From Apteryx mantelli (Eukaryota; Chordata; Aves; Apterygiformes; Apterygidae), in contig NC_089978.1 in assembly GCF_036417845.1 (NCBI RefSeq), forward strand, positions 135,030,288 through 135,094,287: 64,000 nt of DNA, given 5' to 3'. A model generated the notes under the pieces. It saw only the letters and a program-made list of their open reading frames with translations, was not told the DNA's origin and did not search any database. Numbering within the stretch: position 1 is the stretch's first letter; each line of letters starts with the position of its first letter. The position numbers and the translations under genes are program-made. Of this stretch, positions 16,818-30,240 are shown in pieces.

Positions 16818-18794
16818 AAACACCTTTGTTTTGTGAAGGAAACTATATTGTGTGTATGTGCATAAGATACAGATAACATTATTCCATTTGTATACCTAAT
16901 TACAGTTTTCCTTCCTTTTAAATGCTGGGATTTTGCAAACAATGTGGTTGTTGCTTAGCGATCAGGACAGTCTTTTGGAAATAAAGTTTCTTAGCTTTCC
17001 AATTCCCAAGAGCATTTCTCCCCACCAGCTCTCTTTTATTTGTCTTTTTTTTTTTTTTTTTGGTGCAAGGAAGGAAATGAAGTACACAAGGTAGGCTGTG
17101 TTACCCACTCAAATGCAGCAAGGCTGTAACAGCAGGCAACCAGTATGTATGTCCCTACACTGTGGGAAAAATTTCTTAGTGAAGAGTTATTGCCAGTGAG
17201 GCACTGTCACATCCTAGTGTTAGAGAAGATGCTGGAAAGCACCGAGGTGATGAGGATGCATTGCATCACAGCAGTGCCTCACCTTGGTGTCTTTTCTAAA
17301 TCAAGAGTTTGTCATTGATAGCACAATGTATAGAAGCAATATGCGACTTTGATTTGCTTGGGTTACTACAAATATTTATCTTCGGCCAATGCATCATAAA
17401 ATATATCACTTTTGCGTCTCTCTCTTTGCCTCAATGGAAGAGATTAGGTTATAGTTTCCATGTAATAGCAATATCCAAATACTTTGTTATTCCCATGCCT
17501 GAGGACTCCTGTTGTATAAGCTGATGTCTCTATGAGACTCCTGTGCTATAATGTGCTTTCATTCAGAGTGTGAGGGACAACACAGTGATGAGGTAGAGAT
17601 GTGACAGTATCTGTTAAGGGAAACATATGTGGCATTGGTTTTGTTTAAATTCTCAAATCCTGTTCTGTTTAGATGACATTTTCAAAGCAATGTCTAGCTG
17701 TTAAAGGGATAATTTAACACTAGCCCCCACTGAAGCCCGCAGAATTGTTCTTTCATTTGTAAATAGGCATGTGTGCCTGTGAAGGAGCTGGAAGGGGAGC
17801 TGTTTGGGAATTAGGCTCGTTGTCGAGAACACAGTGAAGCCTTAATGATGAAGAGCTACTGATTTCCTCCAGGATCTTTTTGTCTCTCTGGAGTGATGGG
17901 GTTGTACTCATCCTTGGGAAAGCAACATCTTTAACATACGAGGCTGTCAGAGAGATTCGTCTGCTGAACGCCTGACAAGAGGTCCACAAATTTGAGTCCT
18001 AGGTAATACCTATGATGTGCTGTGCAACCTTCATGAAGAGAAGCATATGGTTTTGTTGCTAAAAGACTAAATACAGACAGGTTGTCAGGTGGACATGAGG
18101 CTCAGTCTGTGGACAAAGATCAGCTTACCAGAGCATTGCATGTCTGAGTGTGCAAACAGCTATGCCATGTATGGGAGGAGATAAAACACCCTCCATAAGT
18201 GACACAGATGCCATAGTTTTGGTATAACTGCATCCATCGTAGGTGTCTCTGCTAGCACAGTGCACATACTGCCATGCCTTAGAAATCAATTGTGTGGCTA
18301 TGACAGACTGGCACATCTAGTGGACAGCTAAACTGGGGTGATGGGAAAGGTTACCACCCTCATCCTTGCCCTTCCTTGCTTCCAAAGGATACCAGAATAG
18401 CACATCAATGAACCTCACATTAACAGCTCCCTGAGTTGTAGCCCAGGCTCAATTAACTCAATTAAGTGGTAAACTGAGGTGGGTGTTTCATTTGTGATCC
18501 TACAGTTATCTCAGCCGTGGGGCAGCTGTTGCTGAGAGGATGGTGAGACTGAGAGGTGAGGTTTATAACCTTTTCAGTGGTTCAGTCTCATTTACCGACA
18601 AGAACAGGTATTGTTTGCGTGAGTTTGAGAGATTAAGCCAGGAGGAACCATTCCGTGTGCTCCTGATTTGGTTCAGGTTCAGAGAAAGTCTTTCCTCAGG
18701 TCTAGCATAGACTAGATGGCTTACTTGATTATTCTTTTCATTAAGGCAACTACTATGTGTTGTGTGTCTGTACTGTTGAAAAGGGAAGCAGAAA

Positions 18795-19150
18795 GATCTA
18801 GGTGAGAAGGGACCTCTGGAGGTCTCCACTCCAAACCCCTGCTTAGAGCTGGCTTAACTCCTGAGCTAGATCAGGTTGCTGAGGGCCTTGTCCGGGCTAG
18901 TCCTGAACATCTCCAAGGGTGGAGATCCCCCAGATTCTGCCACAGAGAGGCACCTCTGCCAATGCTGAACCACCCTCAGCAATTAGATTCCCCCCTTGGC
19001 TTTTTCTTCTCCAGGCTGAAAATACCCAACTCCTTCAGCTTCTCCTTGCATGTTATGGGCTCCAGCACCTTAACTGTCTTAGTGGCCCTTTGCTGTATTC
19101 TGTCCAGTTTATCAGTATCTCTCTTGTACTGTATTTATGTAAAGAAGAGG
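18795..19150 (-). repeat. CR1 LINE fragment with internal deletion
   Basis: Reading the minus strand gives the CR1 order. On the + strand the marks are 'gaagggacctctggaggtct' near 18805, 'ctgaacatctccaagggtgg' near 18903, 'tctccaggctgaaaataccc' near 19010 and 'gtatctctcttgtactgtat' near 19117. The segment between the 3' untranslated tail and the ORF2 end is shorter than in a complete copy. Confidence 0.85.
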
Positions 19151-19196
19151 TTTCACAGTGGAGGCCTCTTGTTTCTCAAGTTAACATTTTTCGCAC

Positions 19197-19345
19197 AATA
19201 GAATCAGAGAATGATACAGCTGGAGAGATCCTAAGAGATTGTGTGGCCCATCCTCCTGCTCCAGGGGAGGATCAGCTGCACCTGAGCATTCCTGATATAT
19301 GTGTGCCGAGCCTCCTAGTTGACTCACAGACTCCCTGAGTCATTT
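19197..19345 (-). repeat. second CR1-type 3' tail
   Basis: Starts with 'agaatcagagaatgatacag', then 'ctgctccaggggaggatcag' and 'cctgagcattcctgatatat', the 3' tail of an older CR1 subfamily in reverse orientation. It lies within 50 bases of the preceding CR1 copy but belongs to a different subfamily by its wording. Confidence 0.6.
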
Positions 19346-22191
19346 ATCCAGCCTGAAAAAATATAGCTAATAATGCTCTTCATTTATCCAAACTCTTCAA
19401 TCTGTTGATTTCAAAGGTGACTTCATTTTATTACCTGTGTTCGGTGGCCAGTCTGCCTGTGGTCTCTCTGTACTGGAACACCTGGCCATTTGTGTTTCAT
19501 TTGTCTATTTTCCACTCATGCTAACCACCCTGAATTAAAGTGTGATTTTGCCTAACATCATTTTGGGTATGAGGATTTCTGAGTGGGGAATGGGGAATTG
19601 TCTGTCACATTTGGGAAGGCTGACAGCATCCATCACAATCCTCCTCACGCCCCTCTGAAAGCTACCTTGTAATTCCTGATCATATCATCATTAACCATGC
19701 TGCTAATAGCTTATCCTTAGCCAACCACAGACCCAGAAAAGGTCTTGGCCAGCTGCACTTGTCTTCAGTCACTTGTCATTTTTCTTTCCTCTGGTCAAAA
19801 GACTTAGCCTTACTAGTGGAAATGGTACTTTTCCTCCACAAGTAAGCCCACAGAAGTCAGGATTAACCAAATACAAATTGTTGCCCTACTCCCTGCTCCT
19901 GTTTCTCTTTTGAACGACCTCTGATGTCTTTTCATAAACTAAAATTGCAGGCTTTACAGGAAATAGGCCACCTTTGGTTTGCTCATTGAAATTGTGCTAA
20001 ACCTAATAAGATTGCAATCCAGTACTGGCGTCTCTGCCAATTATATTATGTAAATAATAAACTACACTAAAGATGTTAATTTAAATTTAAAACCTGTTTA
20101 AGTTAAAATTTTGAATTCAAGCACTGACCTAGTAATAGAAGGTGACGACATGAAAAGCATTTCGTTCTTTACTTTCTGGTTAAATAAATTAGGGGTCACC
20201 AGGAAGCCTGACGTGTTGCTGATGCAGAAGACCCTGAGATTATTTAGAATGAACATGGAGGGACTGAAGTTGTACCAGTCGCCATAGCTTTCATGCAGGC
20301 TATTCCCCAAACCATAAAAGGTTAGTTTAGTGATTTGGATATTTTGTTTAGCATCCAGAAAACCGGGATTTTGAAGAGATCTTCCTTCTTTCTTGAATCA
20401 TCACTTTAGCCTCTAAGGATCACACTCATTATGAGCTCAGGAGGCAAGATTGCAAAAAGTAACAGCTTGAAACAGCACTGACAGCTGTGAACATTACTAC
20501 CTCAACAACAATAATATATTTTTCTTATTTTCCAGGGGCTTAACTTGGTGAGACACTTTGTAAAGCAGTTAATACTTACATCTGTGTTTGGGATCAAGAG
20601 TGTGTTCTCTTCAACATAATACCTCTGTAAATAATACGTATTCAGAAAGGTCACATTTTAAATGTTGCAGACTGGCTACCCAAAATCCGTGGGCATTTTT
20701 GAAAAGGTTAGCTGTAACTTTTTCAGTCCTCCATTTCACATTTCAAACAGAAAGTAGTAGCAAACAACAGCATCCCAAGACGACTGCTGACAGGGTGGAG
20801 GCTCTCCACAGTGGTCAGTGGAAGGAGGTAGGTTGAGAAGGAGGGTGGCTAAGAGAAGGAAAGAAGACCGGAGACATGAGACGTGTTTATATCGTGTAAT
20901 GGGGTGCTGTGTGCCAGCTGAGTTGGCTTTGGACCTAAAAGCACATAAGAGCAATGTCATGTCCAGGGTAAATAGGGAGGGCCTTAAATGGTACAGTACC
21001 AGTGGGAAGAGGGTGTGGAACAAAAGAGTTGGGAGCCATGAGCTTGCAAGGATGTTGTAGAGACACTGTTATGAATGTTTTTCCAGTGTTCACATGTAAT
21101 GGTGATTAGTGGTACAGAAAAACTGATGAGGAAATGAATGTCTGCATTCAGTGCTGAGTTTGGATGCTGCTCAGTAAATAATGCTTGGAGCCATATAACT
21201 GACAATGAGGGTAGAAAAAATTATTGAATAAATGCCCATTGGAGGAGCACCATCCAGCCTGCTCACTGAAAGGGACAGTAGGTCCTGCTGAAGAAACCGT
21301 ATATGATTATATATTTAAAGGCTATCAGAATGCAGATACCCAGTGGAACTAAACCAGCTACTGAGGGGAATACAAGGACTGCCCCATTTGCACACACAGC
21401 TTGTCACATTTAAACATGCAGACACGCATGCCTGTGGGTGTATAATGGCATCTTTTCTTTTTTGCTTATATGACCAGCCTTATTTTCTAAAGCTAAAACA
21501 GTCGATAATGGCAACATTTGCTTGCTCTTACACTTCTCGCTGGTGCCCTCACTAACTCTAGCGCACCGTGCTCCCACAGCAGTCAGTGGCACTAGCAGTA
21601 TTTGGATTAGACCCTTCACTGACAACAGATAATGAAATAAATGAGCTCCCACCCCACTCCCTTCCTGGAGTCTCTGGTATTTGACTGCAACTTTTTCAAA
21701 ATGGCCATATATGTCCTCAGTGAGACTGAATTTTGCAAGCAGTGTGTAGAAAGATATGCTGCTGCAGCTTCTTAAGAAGAAGGCGCACACAGATGAGGAA
21801 GGATTTTTGATTTTTAACGTTCTGGATGCATTTATGCTCCTTGTCATAATAAAGCGATTCAGACCTTAGAGAAATATTTCTCCCAGCACTCAGCTGGAAT
21901 GTGGCATTTCTCAAGCCTGCAAAACACTCAAACCAACATTACATGGAGGCTAAACCCGGGTCTGTACAGCAGACTTCTCGCGGGCTGAAGTGGCTGCTCC
22001 CTCTCTTTCGTGTGAGAAAGCAGGACTGTGCTAGATTGCCAGCCCTGTGTGGTGTTCTCCGCCCGCTCCCGCTGCGGGTTGGCCCTTTCGGAGGGCGCCG
22101 GGCTGTCCCGTGCGGGCCGTCCCGGCTCGGCCGCCCGCCGCCGGGCCCCGCACCCGCTGCTGGCCTGGGCGCTCGCCTCTGCCTTTGTGCC

Positions 22192-22204
22192 GTTGCTTGG
22201 CAAC
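22192..22204. promoter_or_regulatory. X-box-like site (RFX family)
   Basis: GTTGCTTGGCAAC is an inverted-repeat-like site fitting the RFX X-box pattern GTNRC..RGYAAC with a shortened centre. It lies on the upstream shoulder of the CpG island. Binding is inferred from the motif only. Confidence 0.45.
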
Positions 22205-23219
22205 GGGCAAGGGGGATGGGCTGGCCTCCGGGGGGGGGGGGCAGCTGAAGCGCGCGCGGCTTGTGTAATCCTTCAGGCAGGCTCTGCATGTTGATTAGAG
22301 TCAGCCCGGCGAAAGCGAAGGCCAGGCATGGAGCCCGGCCGGCCGCGCGCCCCGCCGCGGGGCGGGGGGCTAGGCCGCGGATGGGGAGCAGGGCGGAGCG
22401 CGTGCTGCGGGAGGCTCCCGTCCACGACAGGCGAATCCAGGCCGTCTCTTCCTTGGCTTCTGCTGCCGGACTCGGTGGCTCCCGGGTCTGTCGTGCCAGA
22501 GAGGCTCGAGGCGCTCCCGTTCCTTTGTAGTGGGATGGCGCGGGGAGGCGGGACTGCGGGGAGGCCGGGGAAGGCAAGGCCCGGAGAGCAGTGGGGCTGG
22601 GCCGTGTGGGCAGGCGAGGAGGGCACGGAGGGGTGCTGCTGCCCGCGAGAGGGGGCGAGGCCCGGGCGGGGCTGTGAATATTGACTCCTTTCTCTCCTCG
22701 CGTCTTCGTTTCCTCTCCCTCTCCACGCTCCCACCGCAGCTTCCAGCTTTGGGGCCTGCCTGGAAGAGTTTATTCATTTTTTTTGGTATTGTTCTGAGGA
22801 GCGGTTTTTAGCCGGGGCTCCCCGACCCCCCCCCCCCCCCCAAGCACTTCTACGCCCGTGCGTCCCCCGGGCTGAGCGCCGCAGCCCCGGCCGGGCCCAG
22901 CCTCCCGCTCCCCTTGCCGCGGCACTGTCGGTCCGGCCCGCTCCCCCCGGCTGGCGCGGGGGCAGAGCCACGTTTCAGCGGCGGGGCGGGCCGGGGGAGG
23001 CTGCGGAGGGGGCGGGCGGCGGGGGAGGGGGGCTCGTTCTGGGCTCTTCGGAAATGGGAGGTGGCTAAGGGAGGCCGCGGTCGGCGCGATGGGAGGGCGG
23101 TGGGGCAGCGCCGGCCGCGCCTGAGAGCGGGGTGCGGCGGGGGGAAGGGGGCGCCAGACCCGCGGGGGGCCCCGCTCATCGCCGCATCCATCCCCTCATC
23201 CATCCCCCCGGAGCTGCTG

Positions 23220-23387
23220 CCCCTGCGACCGATTTGTTATTCTGGAGGCACCAGAGAAACCGAGGGAGCACGGAAAAGGAGGAGGGAGGAAAGAAAAAAA
23301 AGGAGGGGGGCAGCGTTTAAATCCCTTCCCCCCGCTCCTCGCCTCCTCCATTCCTCCCTTCATTCGACCTCCCCTCCGGAGCCGCCG
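23220..23387 (+). other. ATN1: candidate ATN1 non-coding exon 1 (start uncertain)
   Basis: A purine-rich stretch (GAGGGAGCACGGAAAAGGAG and on) followed by pyrimidine-rich sequence ends GGAGCCGCCG|GTGAGTCC, a strong donor at 23388. A 5' non-coding exon in a CpG island followed by a long intron fits the ATN1 layout known in mammals. The 5' limit is arbitrary. Confidence 0.4.
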
Positions 23388-23985
23388 GTGAGTCCCTCGC
23401 CCGCTCGCAGCCCTTCTCGCCCTGCTTGTCATCTTCGCCCACTCGCTGCATTCCTACGCGGGTGTTTTCCCTCCTGTCTGTCGGCCCCGGGAACTGGGGA
23501 GGGGGCGAGGCGGCGGGAGGGAAAGGGGATAAGCGGGGAGTGATGGGGGGGAGAGAAGAGCAAAGTTGTGGGTGAGGGAAGGGGGGCGAGGAGGGGATGG
23601 CGGTTAACCCCTACGGCGCTGGGGAACGGCCACCCGCGGTGCCTGCCCCGCTGTGGGCGCTGCGGGTCACGGTGGGGTCCGTGGGGCGTTCGCGCGTGTT
23701 CGCACGGGGGGGGGGGCGGCAGAGGGGCCTCACCCCCGCTGCCTGCAGCCCCCGATCCCGGCCGCGGCTGGGAGCAGCTCGAGCGGCGCTGAAAACGCTC
23801 GTAAATTACCGGAGGCGGGGGGGGGGGGCGGTGCCCCCCGCTCCGGGAGTTTGTTTTCCTTTGAGCCCATTCCCTCCGGGAAGCGGGGCGGGCGGGCACG
23901 GGACACGCGGGTGCTTGGCGCCCGCCCGCACCGCGCCAGCCGCGGGGGTCCCGGGGTGGGGACGCCCCCCGCCGCGTGCCCGGCA

Positions 23986-23993
23986 TGACGTCA
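23986..23993. promoter_or_regulatory. perfect cAMP response element
   Basis: TGACGTCA, the full palindromic CREB/ATF site, lies in the CpG island on its downstream side, about 600 bases after the candidate exon-1 donor. It could serve an internal start. Confidence 0.5.
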
Positions 23994-26900
23994 CCGCCCC
24001 GGGGGCCGCGTGGCCCCCTGCCCTGCGGCGGGACCTCCGGCAGGGGCCGGGGGCGAGCGCCCCGGGGGGCGCGGGGGCCCCGGGGTGCCGGCTGGCGCGG
24101 GGAGCCAGGGGAGTGCCAGAGTTCTGAATCGGCAGCCCGGCGCCACGCAGAAAATAAAACAATGCTGGAAACGAATCAGGCAGCACACTGCCTTCTGGGG
24201 AGGCTTCGGTTCCTTCCAGCCCCTAAAAATCGCAGCGACATTCCCTCCTGCTGAAGAGCCTCTCATTGTCCCTTCTTTCCCAGTTGCAGCTGGGGAGGAG
24301 GCAGAAATAATGTTTGGAAATAATGTTTCCATCGGGGTGCTGAGAAGTGTGTTTACTCAGTCTCCATGTCTTTGGCGTTTGCACATAGGATTTCTTCCTG
24401 ACTCGTGCAATCCTCAGCCTGGGGACCTGCTGCCGTCTCCTGTGCAACCTGCAAGGAAAAACACTAGGCTGCTCCTTGGGGATCAGACAAGTGGCTTTTG
24501 TGCTTTCCTTGAACTGGCTGAGATCCCTCTGGTGTGCTGAGTTGGTTGTTTCTTTGCTATTTAGGTAGCTGGGAGAAGTGGCACCCATATTTCCCATGCT
24601 GTCCTCCTGGCTGTGCCATTGAGCTGGCGGTTGGTTTGCCCCACTGTCTTCTGCAGATTGCTGGTTTGTGGCTTCTTTGGTGGTTGTTGCCCAGTGAATT
24701 GCCAGGTGTATTCTGCTGAGTGGCCGCTGTACTGTTGAAGTGGCAGCCATTTGGTCACTGTGGTGTTACTTTATTTGCCTTTACTTGACGTTGACTTCTC
24801 TTTGGCTTACTTCTTGTGGTAGCTATTGTATGCTTGTGTTGATGGAGTTGCTTTTGAAATGAGCAGTGTCTTTATTTGCATTCGTCTCAGTGCTGTGGCT
24901 GTCTTGACTTCTGCAGTGAGTTACTTAGTTGCCAGGATGGTTACTGTAAGAATTTCTGTTGCTTTTTGTCTGTGCAGTCTCTTTTGAGGTGCTTTGGTTC
25001 TTTTGGAACAGCACATCCTTATCAAGCTAGCCATTCAAATCTATTTGCATTATCTCTCCTGGATTATTGTTCTGGAAAGACTGCATGGCAACCTCTATTC
25101 TTTCTAGTATTGACAAAGTGGGGAGAAAGTAGTGGGCCATCATCTTAAGTGTGTGTAGCAGGATAGGAGGGGAGAGTTAGATGTATCTTTGATTTTGTGT
25201 TCACCTGAATGGTGGAACATGGTTATGTGTCCCTCACTTATGCCTAAAGCTTCAGAGTTCGCTCCTTATGACTTCCTGCAAGAATTGATGTGTTGATGTG
25301 AATTAGCCAAATCCTTGCCTGGGTGCCTCAGTTTCACAACACACAGTTGTTTGACTTGAAAGCTAGACCCTCCTTCCTTCTACGCCCAAGTATGTTGTGC
25401 ATCACAACTGTGCTGCACCTGTGTCCTTGAGGGAGCGGCATTTAAGTGTGGGGGGATGACACTCCAAGATTATTACCCAGGGATGGGGTACTTGTCAATG
25501 TGAATGGTCAAATTGTTTGTGGGAATGAATTTTGTCCTTCTTTCCCTGTTCCTTGGCCAAGTTATTATTTTTACATTTGTTATTGGTGACTGCACAACCA
25601 ATCATATGTGTGTGTTTTCCAACTTTTTGGATGATCTAGTCTTTCAAACCAGGAGGATCCTTTTCTGGTTGTGATTCATGATGGAGCTTTTCAAGTATAT
25701 CCATGAAGGAGCGAACATGCAGTGCCATGGTTCTTCTTGGAAACAAAAAAACTCATCCAGACATCTGCAAATTAAATGTGCAGTGAATCCTAATGAAGAA
25801 GATTAACAGGTTTAACCTGCTGCGATGGCCTCCCTTTACTTCTCTTTGTATGAATTTCCATCATTCCCCCAGATTTTGTACCCCTTGGGTACCTTGGAAA
25901 AGTTTTTGCCTTCTCACCTTTATGTTTGCCTGCACAGGGAATTACAGTTGAGCTTCTTGTAGACAGACTTGTATTCCAAAATAATACTGTACATGCAAAG
26001 AACTATGACTCTACAGTACAGCAGCAGTAGTATACTAAAAGCAATCTCATCTTTATTCTTCCTGAAGTGGAGGAGCCTTTATTCGTAGGTGAAATGAATC
26101 AGGCAGGTTTTGCTCTTCCTCAGATTTAGCCTCTGTCCCTCCTTATATGCTTTCCTGATTCCTCCTTGATCTCCCTCATGTTCATCAGCATTTTTCTGGG
26201 GGATAGAGGTGGATAGAGCATTCCAGGGGAGCACAGGGATCGCTCTAGGATCCAGAACTATACAGGGGAGAGTTATTTCCTTGCCAGGTCTGGAATGTAA
26301 TACTTTTGCAAATGCAGTCTATGGCATTGGTCTGAGCATTTATTCATTTCTGTCCCTTTTCAAATATCTACTTGAATTTTATCCATTTTTTTTCTCTTTG
26401 GGTGTCTCCCCTTTTCAGATGTTTCTCCTGAGAATCGGGTTCCCTCTTCTGTGTGGACTGTATCAACCCCAGTTCTGTTTTTTCTCTCTCCCCCATTTGG
26501 ACAAATAAACTGCTTCCTTGCCTCCTGTGGATTTTGACCCCTTTCTTCCTCTGTTTGAGATGCTCTGAAGTACCAAGTGTATTTCCTCTATTTATCACTT
26601 CATCTCTTCTATCTTTACTTCTTTAAGAATATTAGTAATGAAGTATAGAATAGAAATGCTTTATAAAATTCTTAAAGGTCAGTAGTCCAAAGGAGAATCA
26701 AACATAAGTTTGGAGCATGTTTGAAAGTGTAAGCGTCTCTGAAAGAGTCATGTCCTTAACCAAGTGAGCCACATTTAGGATATGTATTCTCTGCAGAGTT
26801 AATTTATGTGGTCAGCACAATCGCTACCTGAGTCCAGTAACAGTGCTTATTTTAACCTGAGTGTGAGATGCTCCGTATCAATGCCTTGCCCAAGTTACTG

Positions 26901-27679
26901 ATTCTGCAGTGGTGCCCCAGACACAAGTGGTGCCAGTTTGCCCAGGTACTTGTCCCATTGCTCTTTGCATCACACTGAGCTGGACGCTGAAGAATCTTTC
27001 TGTCCTTCTGGTCATGTGATGGGCAATCGTGGGCCCACAATGCACATCCTCAATGTGAAGTGCATGGAGAATAACAAGATGTGGGGGGATGTTTCCTGCT
27101 CAAGTAATGTCCTTGTTTGAGCTTCACTTCTACCTTAGTCTGGATGGCTGATTGGGCTTAGAGAACTTGGGTGAAAGGATTTGGCATATGTTAAAAGTTT
27201 GACATGAGTTAACTTTGTGAGGGAACTAGCCTTCCAGAAGCACTGTCTTGCTTCCAGTTCTGATAATGCTTCTACAGAAATGTCTTACTGTCTGTGTTTA
27301 TTGCGGCAGCAAACACTGATTTGTTATTGTCCCCTGTAAGAATATCAATGTTTGATTGTTGTGGCAGTATTTTCACCTACAAACTAGAGGGTAACTGCGG
27401 TATCTGCTCTGGATAATCTTAGCCAATGATCTTCTGGCTGGGCTTTGCTGAGGAAGGGTAACTGGTTGCTTTCAATCTTCCTTCATGTCTCTTGCCTTGA
27501 TGACATTGTTCATCATAGATCAGTTTAGCTGGAAAATGTTAGTCATGTACTTCCCTGTCTTACAAGCCATTTGGTGATACTCTGATTGTTTCTTCCATGA
27601 GGTCTCTCTGTGTTATAGATCACTTAAGCAAAGGCTGCATCTGAGAGCAACCAAATCTCTTCGGGCAGCAGGTTGGATA

Positions 27680-27810
27680 TACTGGTATATATATGTGTAT
27701 GTCATAGTGTGTATATATATAATAGTATATTAGGTATTACATAGAGTATATATTGTGTATTTTATTAGACATAAGGTGCTATACTATAGCATAGTATATG
27801 GGATATACTA
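27680..27810. repeat. AT-rich low-complexity TA/TG repeat
   Basis: Imperfect runs of TATATATG, GTGTATATAT and TATAGTATAT units over about 130 bases. No coding or transposon signal is seen in it. Confidence 0.8.
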
Positions 27811-28189
27811 CTGTTTTTCTTTCAGGCAGTGCAACAGAATAATTGATTTTTCTCAGAATTATTCAGAGTTTGCCAGACACATAAAGATGGTCCTGTCTCT
27901 ACGAACAATGGTTTGTCCAGTTAAATGATGGTTCTCCATCAAGCTTTCCTCATATGCTGCTAGACTGTTGCTTTCAAGTTTCAGTTTCATGCAGGATTAG
28001 CCCCCGTTCACCTCTTGGCCAACCTCAGTGTTTAAAAAAACCTCTTCTGACCAACTGGCTGGTCCTCTCCCCTGCACAGCACAAGGCAGGGAATGTTACC
28101 CAGAGATCTTTGCAGAAAACTTTAGAGCATTTCTTTTAGAAGAAAAAAAAAAAAACCCTTAAAGATTTCCAGTGAGGCACTAGATTTCT

Positions 28190-28960
28190 ATTTAAGCTTT
28201 CAAGTGATTAATTTCTCCCCCTTTTCTGAAATTACCCTGTATTTCTATTTGTAATTCACCTAGCTTCAGCTCCTATCCATTGGATCTTAGGTCTTTGTCT
28301 TACATATTAAAGAGCTCTCTGCTGTTAGAAATCTTCTCCTTCTGTAGTACTCATAGGCCATGATCGAGTCACCTTTTAATCCTTCCCCTGATAAGTAAAT
28401 ATATTGAGTTTCTTAAGGTTCTTATTGTTAGCAGGGGAGAGGGAGGTTGCCAGGCCTCACATATTCCTTGTTGTTCTTTTTTGAAAGTTTTCCATTTGTC
28501 AGCATCCTTTTTGAAGTGTGCATATAAAAACTGCACATGCTAATTCCATAATGGTCCCACCAATCATGTATATAGGCAGGTAAAAATCATTTCTCTATTC
28601 CTACCCTTGAAGGGTATTCCCTTCTTCATGCTTCAGTGGATTTCATCCATTCAGGAATAACCCCTTTAGAAGTCTTGTACTGAGAACTCATGTTCAGTTT
28701 GCCATCGGTCATTAATTACAAGGCCTTTTCAGAGCTTCTGTTTATCCAGATATAACCCTTCATCCTTGAGTGGATTCTGCATTCTTTTGTTCTTGGTGAA
28801 AAATTGTCTATTTTGGAGTTAAAATGCTTGTCTTTTTGCACGGCCCCATTGCAGCAGTAACACCAAAAGATCTTTGCCAGAGATTCCAATCCATTATTTT
28901 CTCTGGCACGCACCTTAGTGTCCTCTGCAAACTTTACCCATGTTTCTGCAAACTTCACTC
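28190..28960 (-). repeat. ancient CR1-type LINE, minus strand
   Basis: The + strand shows the reverse complement of an old archosaur/turtle CR1 in the expected order: 'cctagcttcagctcctatcc' and 'attggatcttaggtctttgt' (about 28260-28300), 'gaaatcttctccttctgtag', 'ccatgatcgagtcacctttt', then after a gap 'gaactcatgttcagtttgcc' (about 28685) and 'cctctgcaaactttaccca' (about 28922). ORF2 is present only as scattered remnants. Divergence is high. Confidence 0.7.
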
Positions 28961-29789
28961 AGCTGGTGCCTTCACCAGCTACAAACGAATTCTGTGGTGG
29001 ATCACCATTGTCTGTCAACTGAGTTTCAAGATACTTGTTTTTTTTGGCAATGGATCCTTATGTGAGGCTTTTTTGCCAAGACAGATCATGTTTGTGTCAT
29101 AGCTGTATGCTAGGCTTCAGCCTACAGGTTGACAAATGTTGCTTTACAGAGATTACCCAAGACTGTATCTCACTGATCCATTAAAAAAATCTTGGATTGT
29201 GGTTTCATTTGCCGTCATACCTTTTCCTCTGGCAATCCAGTCTGGGCTTAATTTCTTATTAATCTATGGGATCAGGTGTCCTTTTAAGATGTGGGAGGCC
29301 TGAAGCTGAGCTCTCCTCCAGAGAGTTCTTCCCACCTAAATCTTTCCATGATAGACTGCCAGGCTCCCCTTCCCTCATCTTACAAGTGAGGGCAGGATCA
29401 TCCCACTTGAACAGTTTTGTAGACCAAGGAAAAGCTGTGGGTATTCCAAGCAAGGGTGTGACTCACGGCTCATCGTTGTCTGAAGTGCTGTATGATTTTT
29501 TTTTTTTCCTGTGTCCTTCTCCTCAGCTCTGGTTCACCCCTTTCCTGCTGAATCTGTCCATTCGTCTTCTTCCTGTTCTGATTTTTGCCCTTTGGACAAA
29601 CGGCTCTTACATTGACTTTGTTGTCAGCCATGAGTTCCTAGAAACAGAGAATCAAAAGGGCTTACTTGGGTCATTGACTGCAAAGTCCTGCAGGCACCAT
29701 GCCATCTCAACTCTTTTGCAAACTTACTGAATTCTATCTTAATAATAATGACTTTTTTTTTTCCCCCTTGTTATGCTCCAGGGAAAGAG

Positions 29790-30240
29790 CATCACTGAAT
29801 GGCTAGGAATCTTCTCATTTCTATCTTAAAATTGTTGGTGGCCTTTTTATACCCATTTGTTCTTACACCAGCTTTCTCTTTTAGCTTAAATACCTCTTCT
29901 AACTCCCTTGTTTAGTTTTTGGTGTTTTACAGACAGTAATCACGTTACCTCTCAGCTTTTATTTTGTGAAGTTACAAAGTCTTTTTTTTTTTTTTTTTTA
30001 GGTACCTTTGTATATAACAGGAGGCTCTTCATGTCCCTTAGCATCTTGGAAACTCCTTTCTGCACTTTTTCCAATCTGATTCATCTTTCCTGATGTGGGG
30101 TAACTGAGGCATTACATGGCCTGCCAGAGGAGGTCTGAAAAGTACTGTGTCTAGTGGCATTAATACTGTATTTTTCATGCTCTGTAATACCTTGTTTGAT
30201 GCATTTTAGGATTATAGTTGCCTTGGAAAGAACAATGGTG
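29790..30240 (-). repeat. degraded CR1-type LINE fragment, minus strand
   Basis: Faint but ordered marks remain: 'acagacagtaatcacgttac' and 'ctctcagcttttattttgtg', 'ctgcactttttccaatctga', then 'tttgatgcattttaggatta' and 'tagttgcctt'. A 20-base T run lies inside. Family assignment is tentative because of heavy divergence. Confidence 0.5.

Larger units (their letters stand above)
14291..22030. other. ENO2-ATN1 intergenic region
   Basis: About 7.7 kb with no coding exon I could support. It contains a perfect 28-bp tandem duplication (15405-15460), a C-rich minisatellite (15950-16340), a small GC-rich island (16320-16690), a TA microsatellite (16796-16817) and two minus-strand CR1 remnants (18795-19150 and 19197-19345). 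The rest is unremarkable AT-leaning sequence. Confidence 0.6.
22040..24120. promoter_or_regulatory. ATN1: CpG island, probable ATN1 promoter
   Basis: About 2 kb of very GC-rich, CpG-dense sequence between AT-rich flanks. It contains an X-box-like palindrome (22192-22204), a perfect CRE (23986-23993), GC boxes and a strong splice donor at 23388. It is the only large CpG island between ENO2 and the ATN1 coding exons, so the ATN1 first exon most likely starts here. The many ORFs of up to 212 aa on both strands are typical GC-rich chance frames. Homopolymer C or G runs occur at 22827-22841, 23706-23715 and 23818-23827. Confidence 0.7.

Noticed and set aside
21901-24540. many ORFs of 90-212 aa on both strands in the CpG island
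   Set aside because: GC-rich DNA has few stop codons. Overlapping frames on both strands are equally open, and none shows a known domain.
29979-29999. long T run as the poly(A) tail of a reversed retroposed gene copy
   Set aside because: No coding sequence resembling any gene follows on the minus strand; CR1 elements do not end in poly(A), and simple slippage explains the run.
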